Source of the DNA: an uncultured Opitutia bacterium
Lineage (GTDB): Bacteria > Verrucomicrobiota > Verrucomicrobiia > Opitutales > Opitutaceae
Assembly (NCBI GenBank): GCA_903881475.1
Contig: CAIRTK010000066.1
Location: forward strand, 62,001-126,000
DNA: 64,000 nucleotides
Direction of reading: 5' to 3'
Shown: positions 8,671-18,307 of the stretch, piece after piece
Numbering within the stretch: the stretch's first letter is position 1
How the letters are laid out: each line of letters opens with the position of its first letter
The notes under the pieces: model-generated
Told to the model about the DNA's origin: nothing
What the model saw: the letters and a program-made list of their open reading frames with translations, nothing else
Database searches by the model: none
Position numbers and translations under genes: made by a program

Positions 8671-8940
8671 GCCGGCCGTAATGAACCAGAGGAATCCTCC
8701 TGCGACGATTTGGCGTAGGCCCCGCCATAGGCCGGCGCGGTGAAGGGACGAAGCAAAGGCGGGGTAGGCGTTCGCAGGAATGGAATCGGGCCATGCATGA
8801 AGGATGCCGCGCGCGCGAACGACCTCGCGAGGAATCGAACCGTCCGGCGCAACCCTTCCAATGGATCACTTTGGGAGTGTTTTTATTCTCCCTCTCAACC
8901 GGGTTCCGATGCGATCAAACGTCCGGCCGGCTGGTTTTGC

Positions 8941-10998
8941 CTACCGATGCGGCAATTTTTCGTACATGAGTACGGCCGAGTCCGGGCGGTTGGGGAGCGC
9001 GAGTTCCAGCCCGGTCTCCATGAGTTCGCGGCCAGTGGCCTTCCGAGCGCGGTCCGGCCGGTCGAGATCGGTCAGCAGGTACTGCGCGGCAGGATCGAGT
9101 CCGCGGAGCCTGACCCGCGCGGTTTCGTAGACACTGTCCGCACGGCGAAAGGCCTGCACGACGCCGCGGCCCGCCTCGGGCCGGTCGAATTGCCAGGCGA
9201 GCCACACATCGGAGCCCAGGCTGCACGGCGTGAGCGGGTAAAAATCGCCGAGATAGTTTTCCGCATAGTCCCGCCATTGGCGGACGGCGCGGCGCAGGTC
9301 GTCATAGGGCAGGGTCCGGTCGCGCACATCCCAGGAGGCGATGGCCAGGGCGCAGCTCAGGTTGCTCCGCAGCTCGTAGGGGGTGAGTTGGCGCGGCCCG
9401 GTGGCGGTGCCGGAAAACGGCAGCCACAGCGCGAGGCCGTAGCTCTGGCATTGGTTGGAGACGACATCGAAGCAGTAGTCCGAACGCCAGAAGGGCAGGG
9501 CGCGGCGCATCGACTCGAGGTCGATCCGGGAGCCACCACCCGCGCAGGAGTCGATGACGAGGCCCGGGTGCCGGCGCAGGAGTTCGTCGAAGTGCTCCAG
9601 ATAGCCCGTGAGGTGATGATTCTCGGTGATGCCCTGCCGGTCCTCGGCATCGTTGCTGCGCCAGAGCTCGACCGGCTCGAGCACGTTGAAGTCCTGGCGG
9701 TAGACGTCGATGCCCTCGGCGGTGATGATGCCGCTGATCAGGTCGGTGAGCCAGGTCCGGGTGGCCGGATTGCCGAGATAGAGGAGCTTGGAGAGACGCT
9801 TGGAAATCCGGTTGGGCAGGAGCCATTCGGGATGCTGCTGGAAGAGGGCGTTGCTGGGCATCACCCGCTCGGGTTCAAACCAGACGATCGCCTTGAGGCC
9901 GGCCGCATGCGCGTGGTCGGTGATGGCGCGGAGCCCATGCGGAAAGCGCGCGGGATCGGCCCGCCACACGATCGGCTCCTGCCAGCGGCCATTGTTCACA
10001 TACCAGCCGGCGTCCATCCACCAGTAATCGAGACCGAACCGCTCCTCGCGGTAGCGGTCGATGAAGAGCAGCTGGTTGGCCTCGTTGGCGCGGATCATCT
10101 CGCCGAACTGCGCCCCGCTGTTGGCGGCCAGGGTGGGGCGGACCTGCTGACCGCCGGGACGGGGCAGATTATGCGCGAGCACCCAGCGGCGCCAGGTATT
10201 CTGCGCCCCGATCCAATCGCCGCGCCAGAATTGCAGGACGATCAGCGGGGTGCGGATTTCCTCGCCGGGATGGAGGCGCAGGTGCGTGAGCTCCTGGCCG
10301 GCGGTGACCCGGATGCCCGCGGCCGCATCGCGGGCAAACTCGGCCGCCCAGGCCCCGGGCCAGCCCACCACCACGATGACGCCGGAGTGGGCGCTGCGCG
10401 CCAGGTTGAAGTAGGGCATGACATCCGCGCAGGCGCGGCCCTTGCTCGGGATGAAGCGGCGGGACGTCCCGGGCTCGAGCCGGCTTTCCTGCGGCATGAA
10501 GTCCGTGGGCACGTTGGGATAGAAGGTCCCGAATTCGTGGTGCAGCAGGAATTCATCCGCGCCGTCCCGGTCCCAGCGGGTATTGAGCGCCTGAATCCCA
10601 GCAAGGATCGGGGTGTCCGTGGCACCGCCATTCTTGAAATAAACCGTCCACTCGACCGTGGGAAAATCGCGGTACCGGACGGCGACGCAGCGGACCTCCA
10701 GGCCGGTCTGGGGATCCGCATACGTGACGGTCAGCTCCTGGCGCTGCGCGTCCAGGTCGCGCTCCGCATGGCGTTCGACCCACCCGGGCAGGAGCTCCGC
10801 GGAAGATTTTCCATCGTAGGTAAAGCTGAACGGCGGGGTCCGCGGCGCCTTGCCGGAGGCGGCCGGGAGAAATTGCGCCGCCCAAGCCTGCGCTTCCGCG
10901 AACTCCGCCGGCTGCGGAAGCGCGGCCAACGGGCCGGCATCCGCCAGTGCCGGGGAAACGCCGATGAGCAGGAACAGAAACCAGCGGGGGTGGGGCAT
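8941..10998 (-). CDS. Alpha-galactosidase, GH36-like, secreted
   Basis: Signal peptide MPHPRWFLFLLIGVSPALADA; LDYWWMDAGWY, KAIVWFEPERV, YRQDFN motifs typical of clan D alpha-galactosidases. Confidence 0.88.
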   Translation of the reverse strand: MPHPRWFLFLLIGVSPALADAGPLAALPQPAEFAEAQAWAAQFLPAASGKAPRTPPFSFTYDGKSSAELLPGWVERHAERDLDAQRQELTVTYADPQTGLEVRCVAVRYRDFPTVEWTVYFKNGGATDTPILAGIQALNTRWDRDGADEFLLHHEFGTFYPNVPTDFMPQESRLEPGTSRRFIPSKGRACADVMPYFNLARSAHSGVIVVVGWPGAWAAEFARDAAAGIRVTAGQELTHLRLHPGEEIRTPLIVLQFWRGDWIGAQNTWRRWVLAHNLPRPGGQQVRPTLAANSGAQFGEMIRANEANQLLFIDRYREERFGLDYWWMDAGWYVNNGRWQEPIVWRADPARFPHGLRAITDHAHAAGLKAIVWFEPERVMPSNALFQQHPEWLLPNRISKRLSKLLYLGNPATRTWLTDLISGIITAEGIDVYRQDFNVLEPVELWRSNDAEDRQGITENHHLTGYLEHFDELLRRHPGLVIDSCAGGGSRIDLESMRRALPFWRSDYCFDVVSNQCQSYGLALWLPFSGTATGPRQLTPYELRSNLSCALAIASWDVRDRTLPYDDLRRAVRQWRDYAENYLGDFYPLTPCSLGSDVWLAWQFDRPEAGRGVVQAFRRADSVYETARVRLRGLDPAAQYLLTDLDRPDRARKATGRELMETGLELALPNRPDSAVLMYEKLPHR

Positions 10999-11057
10999 GC
11001 GGCTGAAGCTGCAGATTCCGCCGGGTGCACGCAAGCCGCGGACCCGGCGCCGGGCGG

Positions 11058-12077
11058 TCACGCGCCCAGCAAACCGGTGCCGACAAACCACGCGTAGGCG
11101 GCGAGCAGCGGCCAGCCCATCCAGCGGGGCAACCCGCCGGCGAACAGCACGCACGCCAGGTGCACGGCCGCGGCGCCGACCAGGATGGCGAGGCCGGTCT
11201 CGAAGAATTTCGGCACGGGGATCGGCTGGATCATGGCGCTGAGTCCCAGGCAGAGCGGGATGCAGATGTGGCCGTCGCCGACCTGCGAGGCGTAGGCGAT
11301 GTCGGCGCGGCGCCTGGCGGCATAATAAAAGGCCAGCAGCGCGTTGGGCACGACCATGAGCCACCCGCTCAGCCAGCCGAGGTTCGAGGCGTTGATGAAA
11401 CCGCCCTTTTGCGCGGAGAGCCAGTCGACCAGCCAGTCGAGGCTCACGTAGATGCCGTAGGCGGCGACCAGGATGATGACCAGGTCGAGGTAGAACATCG
11501 GGCTGAAGGCGCGGCGCTGCCGGACGTTGTGCTTGAGCACGTCGAAGACCTGGAAGCATTGCCAGAAGAGGAACAGCGCGACGAGGACGAGCCCGTCGCG
11601 GCGGTCGAGCCAGCCGTCGGCGCCGAGGGCCCAGGTCGCGCCGGTGAAAAAGACCACGGCGGCGAGCGTGAGGAGCAGCGAGAGGCGGTTGATTTTCTGC
11701 TCGGTCTCGGCGGTGGACGCGCCCTTTTTCCGGGCCCCGCCCTTCTTGGCCTTGGACTCCGTGCGCAGGCTCAGGCCCCAGAACAGGGCGGGCAGGCCGA
11801 GCACCAATGTGAGGTTGGTGACATTGTTGACGAGGCAGTTGGTCAGGACGTCCTGCGCGGGGCCGTGACGGACCGCGATGATCCCGACGAAGATCAGGTT
11901 TCCCAGGCCGGAGCAGTACGGCATCACGATCGTGGCGAGGGCAGTGCCCTCGAGGCCGTGGTCGAGCATCGCCTCCAGCCGCCAGATCATCAGCAGGGAG
12001 GCGGCAAGGAAGAGCCCGATGTAGGTCCAGAGGCTGGTGAGCCCCAACTGGTCGATGGCCTCGGCGAGCGGATTCAC
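11058..12077 (-). CDS. Sodium/calcium exchanger (CaCA) family membrane protein
   Basis: Multiple hydrophobic segments; LVNNVTNLTLVLGLPALFWG alpha-repeat-like motif. Confidence 0.75.
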   Translation of the reverse strand: MNPLAEAIDQLGLTSLWTYIGLFLAASLLMIWRLEAMLDHGLEGTALATIVMPYCSGLGNLIFVGIIAVRHGPAQDVLTNCLVNNVTNLTLVLGLPALFWGLSLRTESKAKKGGARKKGASTAETEQKINRLSLLLTLAAVVFFTGATWALGADGWLDRRDGLVLVALFLFWQCFQVFDVLKHNVRQRRAFSPMFYLDLVIILVAAYGIYVSLDWLVDWLSAQKGGFINASNLGWLSGWLMVVPNALLAFYYAARRRADIAYASQVGDGHICIPLCLGLSAMIQPIPVPKFFETGLAILVGAAAVHLACVLFAGGLPRWMGWPLLAAYAWFVGTGLLGA

Positions 12078-12859
12078 GGGCGGGCAAATGCAAGCTGGAA
12101 GCGGCGGCCGGCGCGGGTGAGCCGCAGCGGGGCGCCGAACGTGGCGGACAGATGCCGGGAGGTGAGCAGCCGGGCGCGCGGGCCGGAGGCGAGGACGCGG
12201 CCGCCGCGGAGGAGCAGCACATGCGAAAAGGCCGGGGTGATTTCCTCGACGTGATGGGTGACGAGGACGAGCGCGGGACCGCGGCGCCGGCGGGCGAGGC
12301 GCTCGACGAGGCGCAGGAAATCATTTCGTGCGACGGGATCGAGGCCGGCGCAGGGCTCGTCGAGGATCAGCAGCCGCGGTTTGGCCATGAGGGCGCGGGC
12401 GATCAGCACGCGCTGGCGTTCGCCCTGCGAGAGATAGACCCACTCGCGCGCGGCGATCCGGCCGGCGCCGACGAGCCGCAGCAGCCGGAGGGCGGCGCGG
12501 CGGTCGGCGCGGCTGACGCGCGCCCAAAGGTCGAGCTGGGCGAATTTTCCGCTGATGACGGTGTCGAGCGCGACCTCGGCGGGCGGGATCGCGACGGCGA
12601 AGGCGCTCATGACCACGCCGATCTTGAGCCGCAGCTCGCGCCAGTCGCTCGCGCCGGACTGCTGGCCGAGCACCGCGATCTCGCCGGCGGTGGGCGGCAG
12701 GTGGCCGTTGAGGACCTTCAGCAGGGAGGTCTTGCCGGAGCCATTGGCGCCGAGGATGACCCAGTGCTCGCCGGGGCGGACCCGCCAGGCGACGTCATCC
12801 AGGATCGTGGTGCGGCCGCGGGCGACGCGCACGCCGGTGACATCGAGGACGGATTTCAT
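12074..12859 (-). CDS. ABC transporter ATP-binding protein
   Basis: Walker A GANGSGKTSLLK, signature LSQGERQRVLIARAL, Walker B LLILDEPCAGLD. Confidence 0.93.
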   Translation of the reverse strand: MKSVLDVTGVRVARGRTTILDDVAWRVRPGEHWVILGANGSGKTSLLKVLNGHLPPTAGEIAVLGQQSGASDWRELRLKIGVVMSAFAVAIPPAEVALDTVISGKFAQLDLWARVSRADRRAALRLLRLVGAGRIAAREWVYLSQGERQRVLIARALMAKPRLLILDEPCAGLDPVARNDFLRLVERLARRRRGPALVLVTHHVEEITPAFSHVLLLRGGRVLASGPRARLLTSRHLSATFGAPLRLTRAGRRFQLAFARP

Positions 12860-12931
12860 GGGTGGCCCGCGGATTTCGCAGCTTTCAACGGGCCGGGCAA
12901 GGGCGGACTGGATCCTGCGCCAGGAAGATTC

Positions 12932-12996
12932 TTTATCTGGAACTCAGGAACACTGGAATCGGAGGGCTTGGTTCCCGAGTTCCTGAGTTCCAGATT
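12932..12996. repeat. TCTGGAACTCAGGAAC-family inverted repeat
   Basis: TTTATCTGGAACTCAGGAAC / GTTCCTGAGTTCCAGAT-like arms; second copy at 13731-13791. Confidence 0.85.
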
Positions 12997-13046
12997 CAAA
13001 AATTGGTTTGTTTGGTCTCCCCGCGTCCGGCAATGAAGCGGGCCGC

Positions 13047-13412
13047 ATGAGCGCCCTGAAAATCTATACCTACGCCAACTGTGACACCTGCCGGAAGGCC
13101 GTGAAGTGGCTGCGCGCCCATGGGCTGGCCTTCGACGAGCGGCCCATCCGCGAGATGCCGCCGTCGCCGGCGGAATTGAAGACCATGCTGGCTGCGCACG
13201 GTGGTGAGCTGCGCCGGCTGTTCAACACCTCGGGCAAGGACTACCGGGAGCAGAACCTGGGCGAGAAACTGCCGGCGTTGGGCACGGCGGCGGCGCTCGC
13301 CCTGCTCGCGGCGAACGGCAACCTGGTGAAACGGCCGTTCCTGCTCGGGCCGGGCGTGGCGCTGACAGGCTTTGACGAACCGGCTTGGAGTGTGGCACTC
13401 TTGCAGGGATGA
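13047..13412 (+). CDS. ArsC/Spx/MgsR family protein
   Basis: KIYTYANCDTCRKAVKWLRAHG and LFNTSGKDYREQNLGEKLPAL, KRPFLL. Confidence 0.9.
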   Translation: MSALKIYTYANCDTCRKAVKWLRAHGLAFDERPIREMPPSPAELKTMLAAHGGELRRLFNTSGKDYREQNLGEKLPALGTAAALALLAANGNLVKRPFLLGPGVALTGFDEPAWSVALLQG

Positions 13413-13660
13413 AATCCACCGACCCGCTCCGCGACACCGTGCGCTGGCTTGCCGCGCATACGCGCTTTCCCGCGAGCCGGCTCGAAACCCGTTCGGAAGT
13501 CCTGCTGTGCGTGGCGGCGCTGGCCGCGGCGGATGAGGCGGAGGAACGGCAGCGCCACCTGATCCAGAGCCGCGACCCGGCCCAGACCTCGGCCCTGCGC
13601 GCCCATGGGCTGCGCCGCTCCCAGGTTCACTACAAGTGCGATAACAGCGCGAAGGTCTGA
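13409..13660 (+). CDS. Small conserved hypothetical protein
   Basis: 84-codon ORF overlapping the previous stop (ATGA), suggesting translational coupling. Confidence 0.5.
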   Translation: MKSTDPLRDTVRWLAAHTRFPASRLETRSEVLLCVAALAAADEAEERQRHLIQSRDPAQTSALRAHGLRRSQVHYKCDNSAKV

Positions 13661-13680
13661 CCGGCCGCCGCGGAACGGCG

Positions 13681-13857
13681 GAAATTCGAACGTGGAAATC
13701 CGAAATTCGAGGGGATCGCCGGGGGACTGATTTTATCTGGAACTCAGGAACGCTGGAACCAAACCCTCCGATTCCTGAGTTCCAGATAAAAGCTCTTCGT
13801 ATGGGATAGGTGATTTGAACCTTCCTTCGAATTTCGGATTTCCACCTTCGAATTTTC
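13681..13857. repeat. Nested inverted repeats, two families
   Basis: Outer GAAATTCGAACGTGGAAATCCGAAATTCGA / TCGAATTTCGGATTTCCACCTTCGAATTTTC; inner TTTTATCTGGAACTCAGGAA / TTCCTGAGTTCCAGATAAAA. Confidence 0.93.
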
Positions 13858-13914
13858 AGCCGGCGCTGTTTCTCTGTAACTTCCCGCCCGCGTCCGGGTT
13901 GTAAGGTACAACCT

Positions 13915-14856
13915 ATGAAACCCCACGTCCTGCTTCTTGCGGCCGGCTTGCTGGCCCTGGCTCCCCTCTCCGCGCACGCCAAGATCGAGCGCACCGTTGA
14001 AAAGACCTTTACGGTCCAGCCCGGCGGCCTGCTGAAGGTCGAAACCCAGGGTGGCGACATCCGCATCCAGACCTCGTCCGACGCGACCGTGAAGGTCGTG
14101 GCGCATGAGAAAATCAAGGCCGGCTCCGAGGCGGAGGCGGATGAAATCCTGCAGAAGCTATCGCTGACCATCGAGCAGCAGGGGGGTGGGGTCCTGGCGG
14201 CCGCGGCCTACGAGAAGCAGGGCTCGGGCTTCCACTTTGGCTCATGGCCGCCGGTGCAGGTGGACTTTACCGTGACCATACCGGTGAATTACAACGTCGA
14301 GCTCAAGACCTCCGGCGGCGACGTCACGGTGGGCGATCTGCAGGGCAAGGTGGCTGCGCGCACCTCGGGCGGCGACATCGCGCTCGGCAAGATCGCCGGC
14401 GAGATCCATGCCGCCACGTCGGGTGGCAATGTGCGCCTGGCGGAAGGCCTGGCCGAGGTGAAGCTCGGCACTTCCGGCGGCGATATCCGTGTGGGTCGCG
14501 CCGTGGGGCCGACGGACCTGGATACTTCCGGCGGCAACATCGAAATCAAGTCGGTGGAAAACACGCTGTACGCGTCCACTAGCGGCGGCGACGTCATCGC
14601 CGGCATTGCCGGGGCGCTCAAGGGCGACTGCAAGCTCAGCACGTCCGGCGGCCGGGTGCGCGTGGCGGTGGACAAGGGGGCCAGCTTTGATCTCGACGCG
14701 TCTACCAGTGGCGGCGAAGTGGATGCAGCCGGGCTGACCATCACGATTGAACGGGGCGGGTCGGGCAAGAGCCGGCTCGCCGGCAAGGTCAATGGCGGCG
14801 GCCCGTTGCTGAAGCTCCGCTCCAGTGGCGGCGATGTCAGCGTCGAGCCGCGCTGA
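13915..14856 (+). CDS. DUF4097-like beta-strand repeat protein, exported
   Basis: Signal peptide; repeated TSGGD[VI] blocks typical of DUF4097/adhesin-like proteins. Confidence 0.82.
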   Translation: MKPHVLLLAAGLLALAPLSAHAKIERTVEKTFTVQPGGLLKVETQGGDIRIQTSSDATVKVVAHEKIKAGSEAEADEILQKLSLTIEQQGGGVLAAAAYEKQGSGFHFGSWPPVQVDFTVTIPVNYNVELKTSGGDVTVGDLQGKVAARTSGGDIALGKIAGEIHAATSGGNVRLAEGLAEVKLGTSGGDIRVGRAVGPTDLDTSGGNIEIKSVENTLYASTSGGDVIAGIAGALKGDCKLSTSGGRVRVAVDKGASFDLDASTSGGEVDAAGLTITIERGGSGKSRLAGKVNGGGPLLKLRSSGGDVSVEPR

Positions 14857-14892
14857 GCGACCCGGCTCCTGCGGGCTCGAGATACTCGAGCC

Positions 14893-16494
14893 TCAGTGGG
14901 CGTTTCCAGCCGACGGCTTTCGCCGATAGAGCCGGTACTGGGCCTCGAACTCGTTCCATGGGCGACCCGGCAGTACGGAGATCGCGTCGAGCTGGGGCGA
15001 GGCGTCCCAGCTTTTCACGAGCACATAGTCGTTCAGCACCGGATGCTGGCTGAATTCGGGTCGCGCGGCTTCCACGGGCCGCAGCACGATCCAGGTCGGC
15101 CGCAATTTCGCGATCAGCGCCACATAGCTCTTGGCGCCGCCCCGGACGGCGGCCACGACTTCCGGCGAACTCAGCCCGGGAAAATCATAGGTCTTCAGCC
15201 GGGAGTAATAGCCGATGTAGCCGAGCGGCTCGAGAAAGACGGTGTCGTCGGGCGCGGCGTGCAGCCGAAGCCATTCGCCGACGGGGCGCCGCGCGCCATC
15301 TTCCACCACGGACTGCTGCACCCGCATCTGCCAGGCGGAGGCGACCCACTGGGCGGCGGCCAACATCACGATAAAGCCGCACGCGAGGCGCATCCCGGAC
15401 CTGAGCCAGGCCCGCGAAGCGACCACGGAGGTCGCGTAAAGGTGGTCCACGGCCATCGCGATCGCGAGGGCGGCCAGCACGGTCCACGGCGGGTTATACC
15501 ACGGGAACAGGATGATCGCGCATAGGTAGAACATGCCCAGGAACACGGCGAGAGACAGCCTTCGTCCCGCGGCCGGCCAGCCTGGCACCCACCACGCGAA
15601 GGCGGCGATCACGGTGAGGACATGGGCAAACTGGGTCAGCGCCGGCGGCCAGCCGCCGAAAATCCAATAGGTGGGCAAAAACAGGTCGAGGAGCGCGGAT
15701 TGCCCGGTCAGGACCTGCCAGGGCAGGTACAGCAAGTCCCGGAGGTGGACCGGCGGGGTATAGGCGGATTTCGCGATGATGGTGTGGGGCACCGGCGTGC
15801 CGTAGTACCACCACGCCCAGAGGAACCACGGCAGGTAGAGCAAGGCGCCGAGGAGGATCCCGCGCCCAAGCTGCGACCAGGCCGGACGCACGGCGGCCTC
15901 ACTGCCCCGGCGCGGGCGGAACCACACGTGCGGGACCAGCAGCACACCGGCGAGGATGAAAGCGTCGGGACGCGTCCACATCAGTCCGCCCAGCGCCAGC
16001 GCCAGCCGGCCGGCGCGCGGACCGGCCGGCGCCTCAAGTTCACTCCAGAGCAGCAGCACAAAGAAGACGAGCACGGCGGTTTCCATGCCGTTGATGGCGA
16101 AGTCCGTGAGCTTGGCGTCGGCCAGCACCAGGCCGAAGAACACGAGGCGGCCGATCGCACCCAGCCGGAGGGTGTCGAAGCGGCGCCACGCCAGCAGGGC
16201 CGCAGCCGCGAGCAGGGCGGCGTTGAGCAGGCGGAACAGCCACAACGCCGCGGCCTCATGGTCCGCGCCGGCCATCCAGGTGCAGAGCGCGGGAAGCAGC
16301 ACGCCCAGCGGGGACGTGAAGGTGTGCACGCGTTCGCCGGGATTGAACACGAGTCCGTGGCCCTCGACCAGGTTCCGGCTGCTGCGCAGGGTGATGAAGT
16401 AGTCTTCCCACGCATGCCCGGTGAATCCCGCAAACGCGAGCGGCAGGACGAACGCCAGGACGACGACAAGCCACTTGGAGCGGGCGGAGGACAT
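14893..16494 (-). CDS. Polytopic membrane protein, glycosyltransferase/mannosyltransferase-like
   Basis: About 10 hydrophobic segments; HAWEDYFITLRSSRNLVEGHGLVFNPGERVHTFTSPLGVLL, as in membrane-bound GT families. Confidence 0.7.
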   Translation of the reverse strand: MSSARSKWLVVVLAFVLPLAFAGFTGHAWEDYFITLRSSRNLVEGHGLVFNPGERVHTFTSPLGVLLPALCTWMAGADHEAAALWLFRLLNAALLAAAALLAWRRFDTLRLGAIGRLVFFGLVLADAKLTDFAINGMETAVLVFFVLLLWSELEAPAGPRAGRLALALGGLMWTRPDAFILAGVLLVPHVWFRPRRGSEAAVRPAWSQLGRGILLGALLYLPWFLWAWWYYGTPVPHTIIAKSAYTPPVHLRDLLYLPWQVLTGQSALLDLFLPTYWIFGGWPPALTQFAHVLTVIAAFAWWVPGWPAAGRRLSLAVFLGMFYLCAIILFPWYNPPWTVLAALAIAMAVDHLYATSVVASRAWLRSGMRLACGFIVMLAAAQWVASAWQMRVQQSVVEDGARRPVGEWLRLHAAPDDTVFLEPLGYIGYYSRLKTYDFPGLSSPEVVAAVRGGAKSYVALIAKLRPTWIVLRPVEAARPEFSQHPVLNDYVLVKSWDASPQLDAISVLPGRPWNEFEAQYRLYRRKPSAGNAH

Positions 16495-16672
16495 CAGGCG
16501 GTGATGGTGAGCGGCGCGGCAGGGCGCACAAATAGTTTCTGGACGGGGCGCACATGGGCGGCGGCCCCTTTTCGTCCGTCATCCCTCGGCTTTGCTCAGG
16601 ATGACGGCAGGAATGCGATCCCGCCGTGACATCGCACTGGCCAAGGCGGGCCGCCGCATATGCAATGGCGGC

Positions 16673-18190
16673 ATGTCCTCCGAAACCATTTATGCGGAAC
16701 TGACCGACTGGATCAAACGCGTGCACGCCCTCGGCATGGTGGGTGAATTGCTGGGCTGGGACGAGCAGGTGAACCTGCCCTCGGGCGCCGCCGAGCAGCG
16801 GGCCGGCCAGCTGGCGGCTCTCGCCGGAGCGCAGCATGCGGCGGCGAGCGACCCGCGCCTGGGCGAGTGGCTCGCGGCGTTGGAGAAAGCCATAACCGCC
16901 CTGAGCGACGACCAGCGGGCCGTCGTGAAGAATGCGCGGCGCGACTACGACCGCGCGACGAAGCTGCCGGCGGACTTTGTGCGCGACAAAGCCGTGCAGG
17001 GAAGCCGCGGATACCACGCGTGGGCAAAGGCCCGGGCGGCGGACGACTTTGCGGGCTATGCGCCGGTGCTGGCCCTGAACCTGGACTTCGCGAAACGCGA
17101 GGCGGTCCACCTCGGCTGGCAGGGCCGGGAATATGACTGCATGATCGACCAGTTCGATCCCGGCATGACGGCGGCGGTGATCGGGCGGCTGTTCGCCGAG
17201 CTCAAGGGGGAACTGGTGCCGCTTGTGAAGCAGATTGCCGCGTCGCCGGTGAAACCGCGGGCGGGCGCGCTGCGGGGTTTCCCGGTCGAGGGTCAGCTCG
17301 CGTTTTTGCGCGAGGTCACCGAGCGGATCGGCTTCGACTACACCCGCGGGCGCATCGACGTGTCGCTGCATCCGTTCTGCACGGGCACCGGTTCCGACGT
17401 GCGGATGACGACGCGCTTCTCCGTGGACGAGCCGCTGCGCTCGCTGTTCGGCGCGATCCACGAGACCGGTCACGGCATGTATGAGCAGGGCCTGTCGGCG
17501 ACGCAGCTTGGCACGGCACTTGGCATCCATGCGGGCATGGCGGTGCATGAGTCGCAGAGCCGGCTGTGGGAAAACCAGGTGGGGCGCAGCCGGGGATTCT
17601 GGCGGTTTTTTGAGCCGCGGTTCCGGGCGCTGTTCCCGGCGCAGACGGCGGCGATCTCGTCGGACGAACTCTACCTCGCGATCAATGCGGTGGCGCCGAC
17701 CCTCATCCGGGTCGAGTCCGACGAGGTAACCTACAACCTGCACATCATCCTGCGGTTTGAGCTGGAGAAGAAACTCTTCACCGGGGAACTCGCCGTGGCG
17801 GACCTGCCTTCGGCGTGGCGCGCGTCCGCGCAGGAACTGCTCGGGCTGACGCCGCCGAACGACCGGGAAGGCGTGCTGCAGGACGTGCACTGGAGCGGCG
17901 GGGCGTTCGGATATTTCCCGAGCTATTGCCTGGGCAACATGCTCGCGGCCCAGCTGTGGTACCGGGCGCTGACGCTGCGGCCGGCGCTGGAGGAGGATTT
18001 CGCGCGCGGGGATTTTACGTGGCTGCTCGGCTGGCTGCGGGAAAACATCCACGCACAGGGCCGCCGGTTCGACGCCCTCACGCTGGCCCGGCGGGTAACC
18101 GGCGAGGAGCTGTCGCCGCGGCACCTCGTGCGCTACCTGCGCGAGAGATACGGCCCGCTTTATGGCGGGAAGCCCGAAGGTAGAGGGTGA
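16673..18190 (+). CDS. Carboxypeptidase M32
   Basis: HETGHGMYEQGL (HExxH-like zinc motif), GIHAGMAVHESQSRLWEN, HPFCTGTGSDVRMTTRF. Confidence 0.95.
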   Translation: MSSETIYAELTDWIKRVHALGMVGELLGWDEQVNLPSGAAEQRAGQLAALAGAQHAAASDPRLGEWLAALEKAITALSDDQRAVVKNARRDYDRATKLPADFVRDKAVQGSRGYHAWAKARAADDFAGYAPVLALNLDFAKREAVHLGWQGREYDCMIDQFDPGMTAAVIGRLFAELKGELVPLVKQIAASPVKPRAGALRGFPVEGQLAFLREVTERIGFDYTRGRIDVSLHPFCTGTGSDVRMTTRFSVDEPLRSLFGAIHETGHGMYEQGLSATQLGTALGIHAGMAVHESQSRLWENQVGRSRGFWRFFEPRFRALFPAQTAAISSDELYLAINAVAPTLIRVESDEVTYNLHIILRFELEKKLFTGELAVADLPSAWRASAQELLGLTPPNDREGVLQDVHWSGGAFGYFPSYCLGNMLAAQLWYRALTLRPALEEDFARGDFTWLLGWLRENIHAQGRRFDALTLARRVTGEELSPRHLVRYLRERYGPLYGGKPEGRG

Positions 18191-18307
18191 GGAAGCGCGA
18201 AAGTTGAAGTTCGAAATCCGAAGGTTGGACGGACCCACCTGTTTGAGGGTTGGCCGCCCTTGGATTCCTTTCGAATTTCGAGTTTCTTCCTTAAAAATTA
18301 TAGCACC

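Noticed and set aside
8826-8880. tRNA-like text 'GAGGAATCGAACC' on the minus strand
   Set aside because: The flanking bases do not form a T-arm or acceptor stem, and no anticodon arm was found.
10999-12324. N-terminal extension of the 1127-aa minus ORF containing the alpha-galactosidase
   Set aside because: It overlaps the exchanger and ABC genes in another frame; a signal peptide start exists at 10998.
14290-14850. TSGGD-coding repeats as a DNA-level tandem repeat
   Set aside because: Periodicity is at protein level (DUF4097-type beta strands) with variable codons, which is normal for this family.
16574-16610. CGTCATCCCTCGGCTTTGCTCAGGATGACG hairpin upstream of the M32 peptidase as a terminator
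   Set aside because: No T run follows it; it looks more like another dispersed repeat than an intrinsic terminator.
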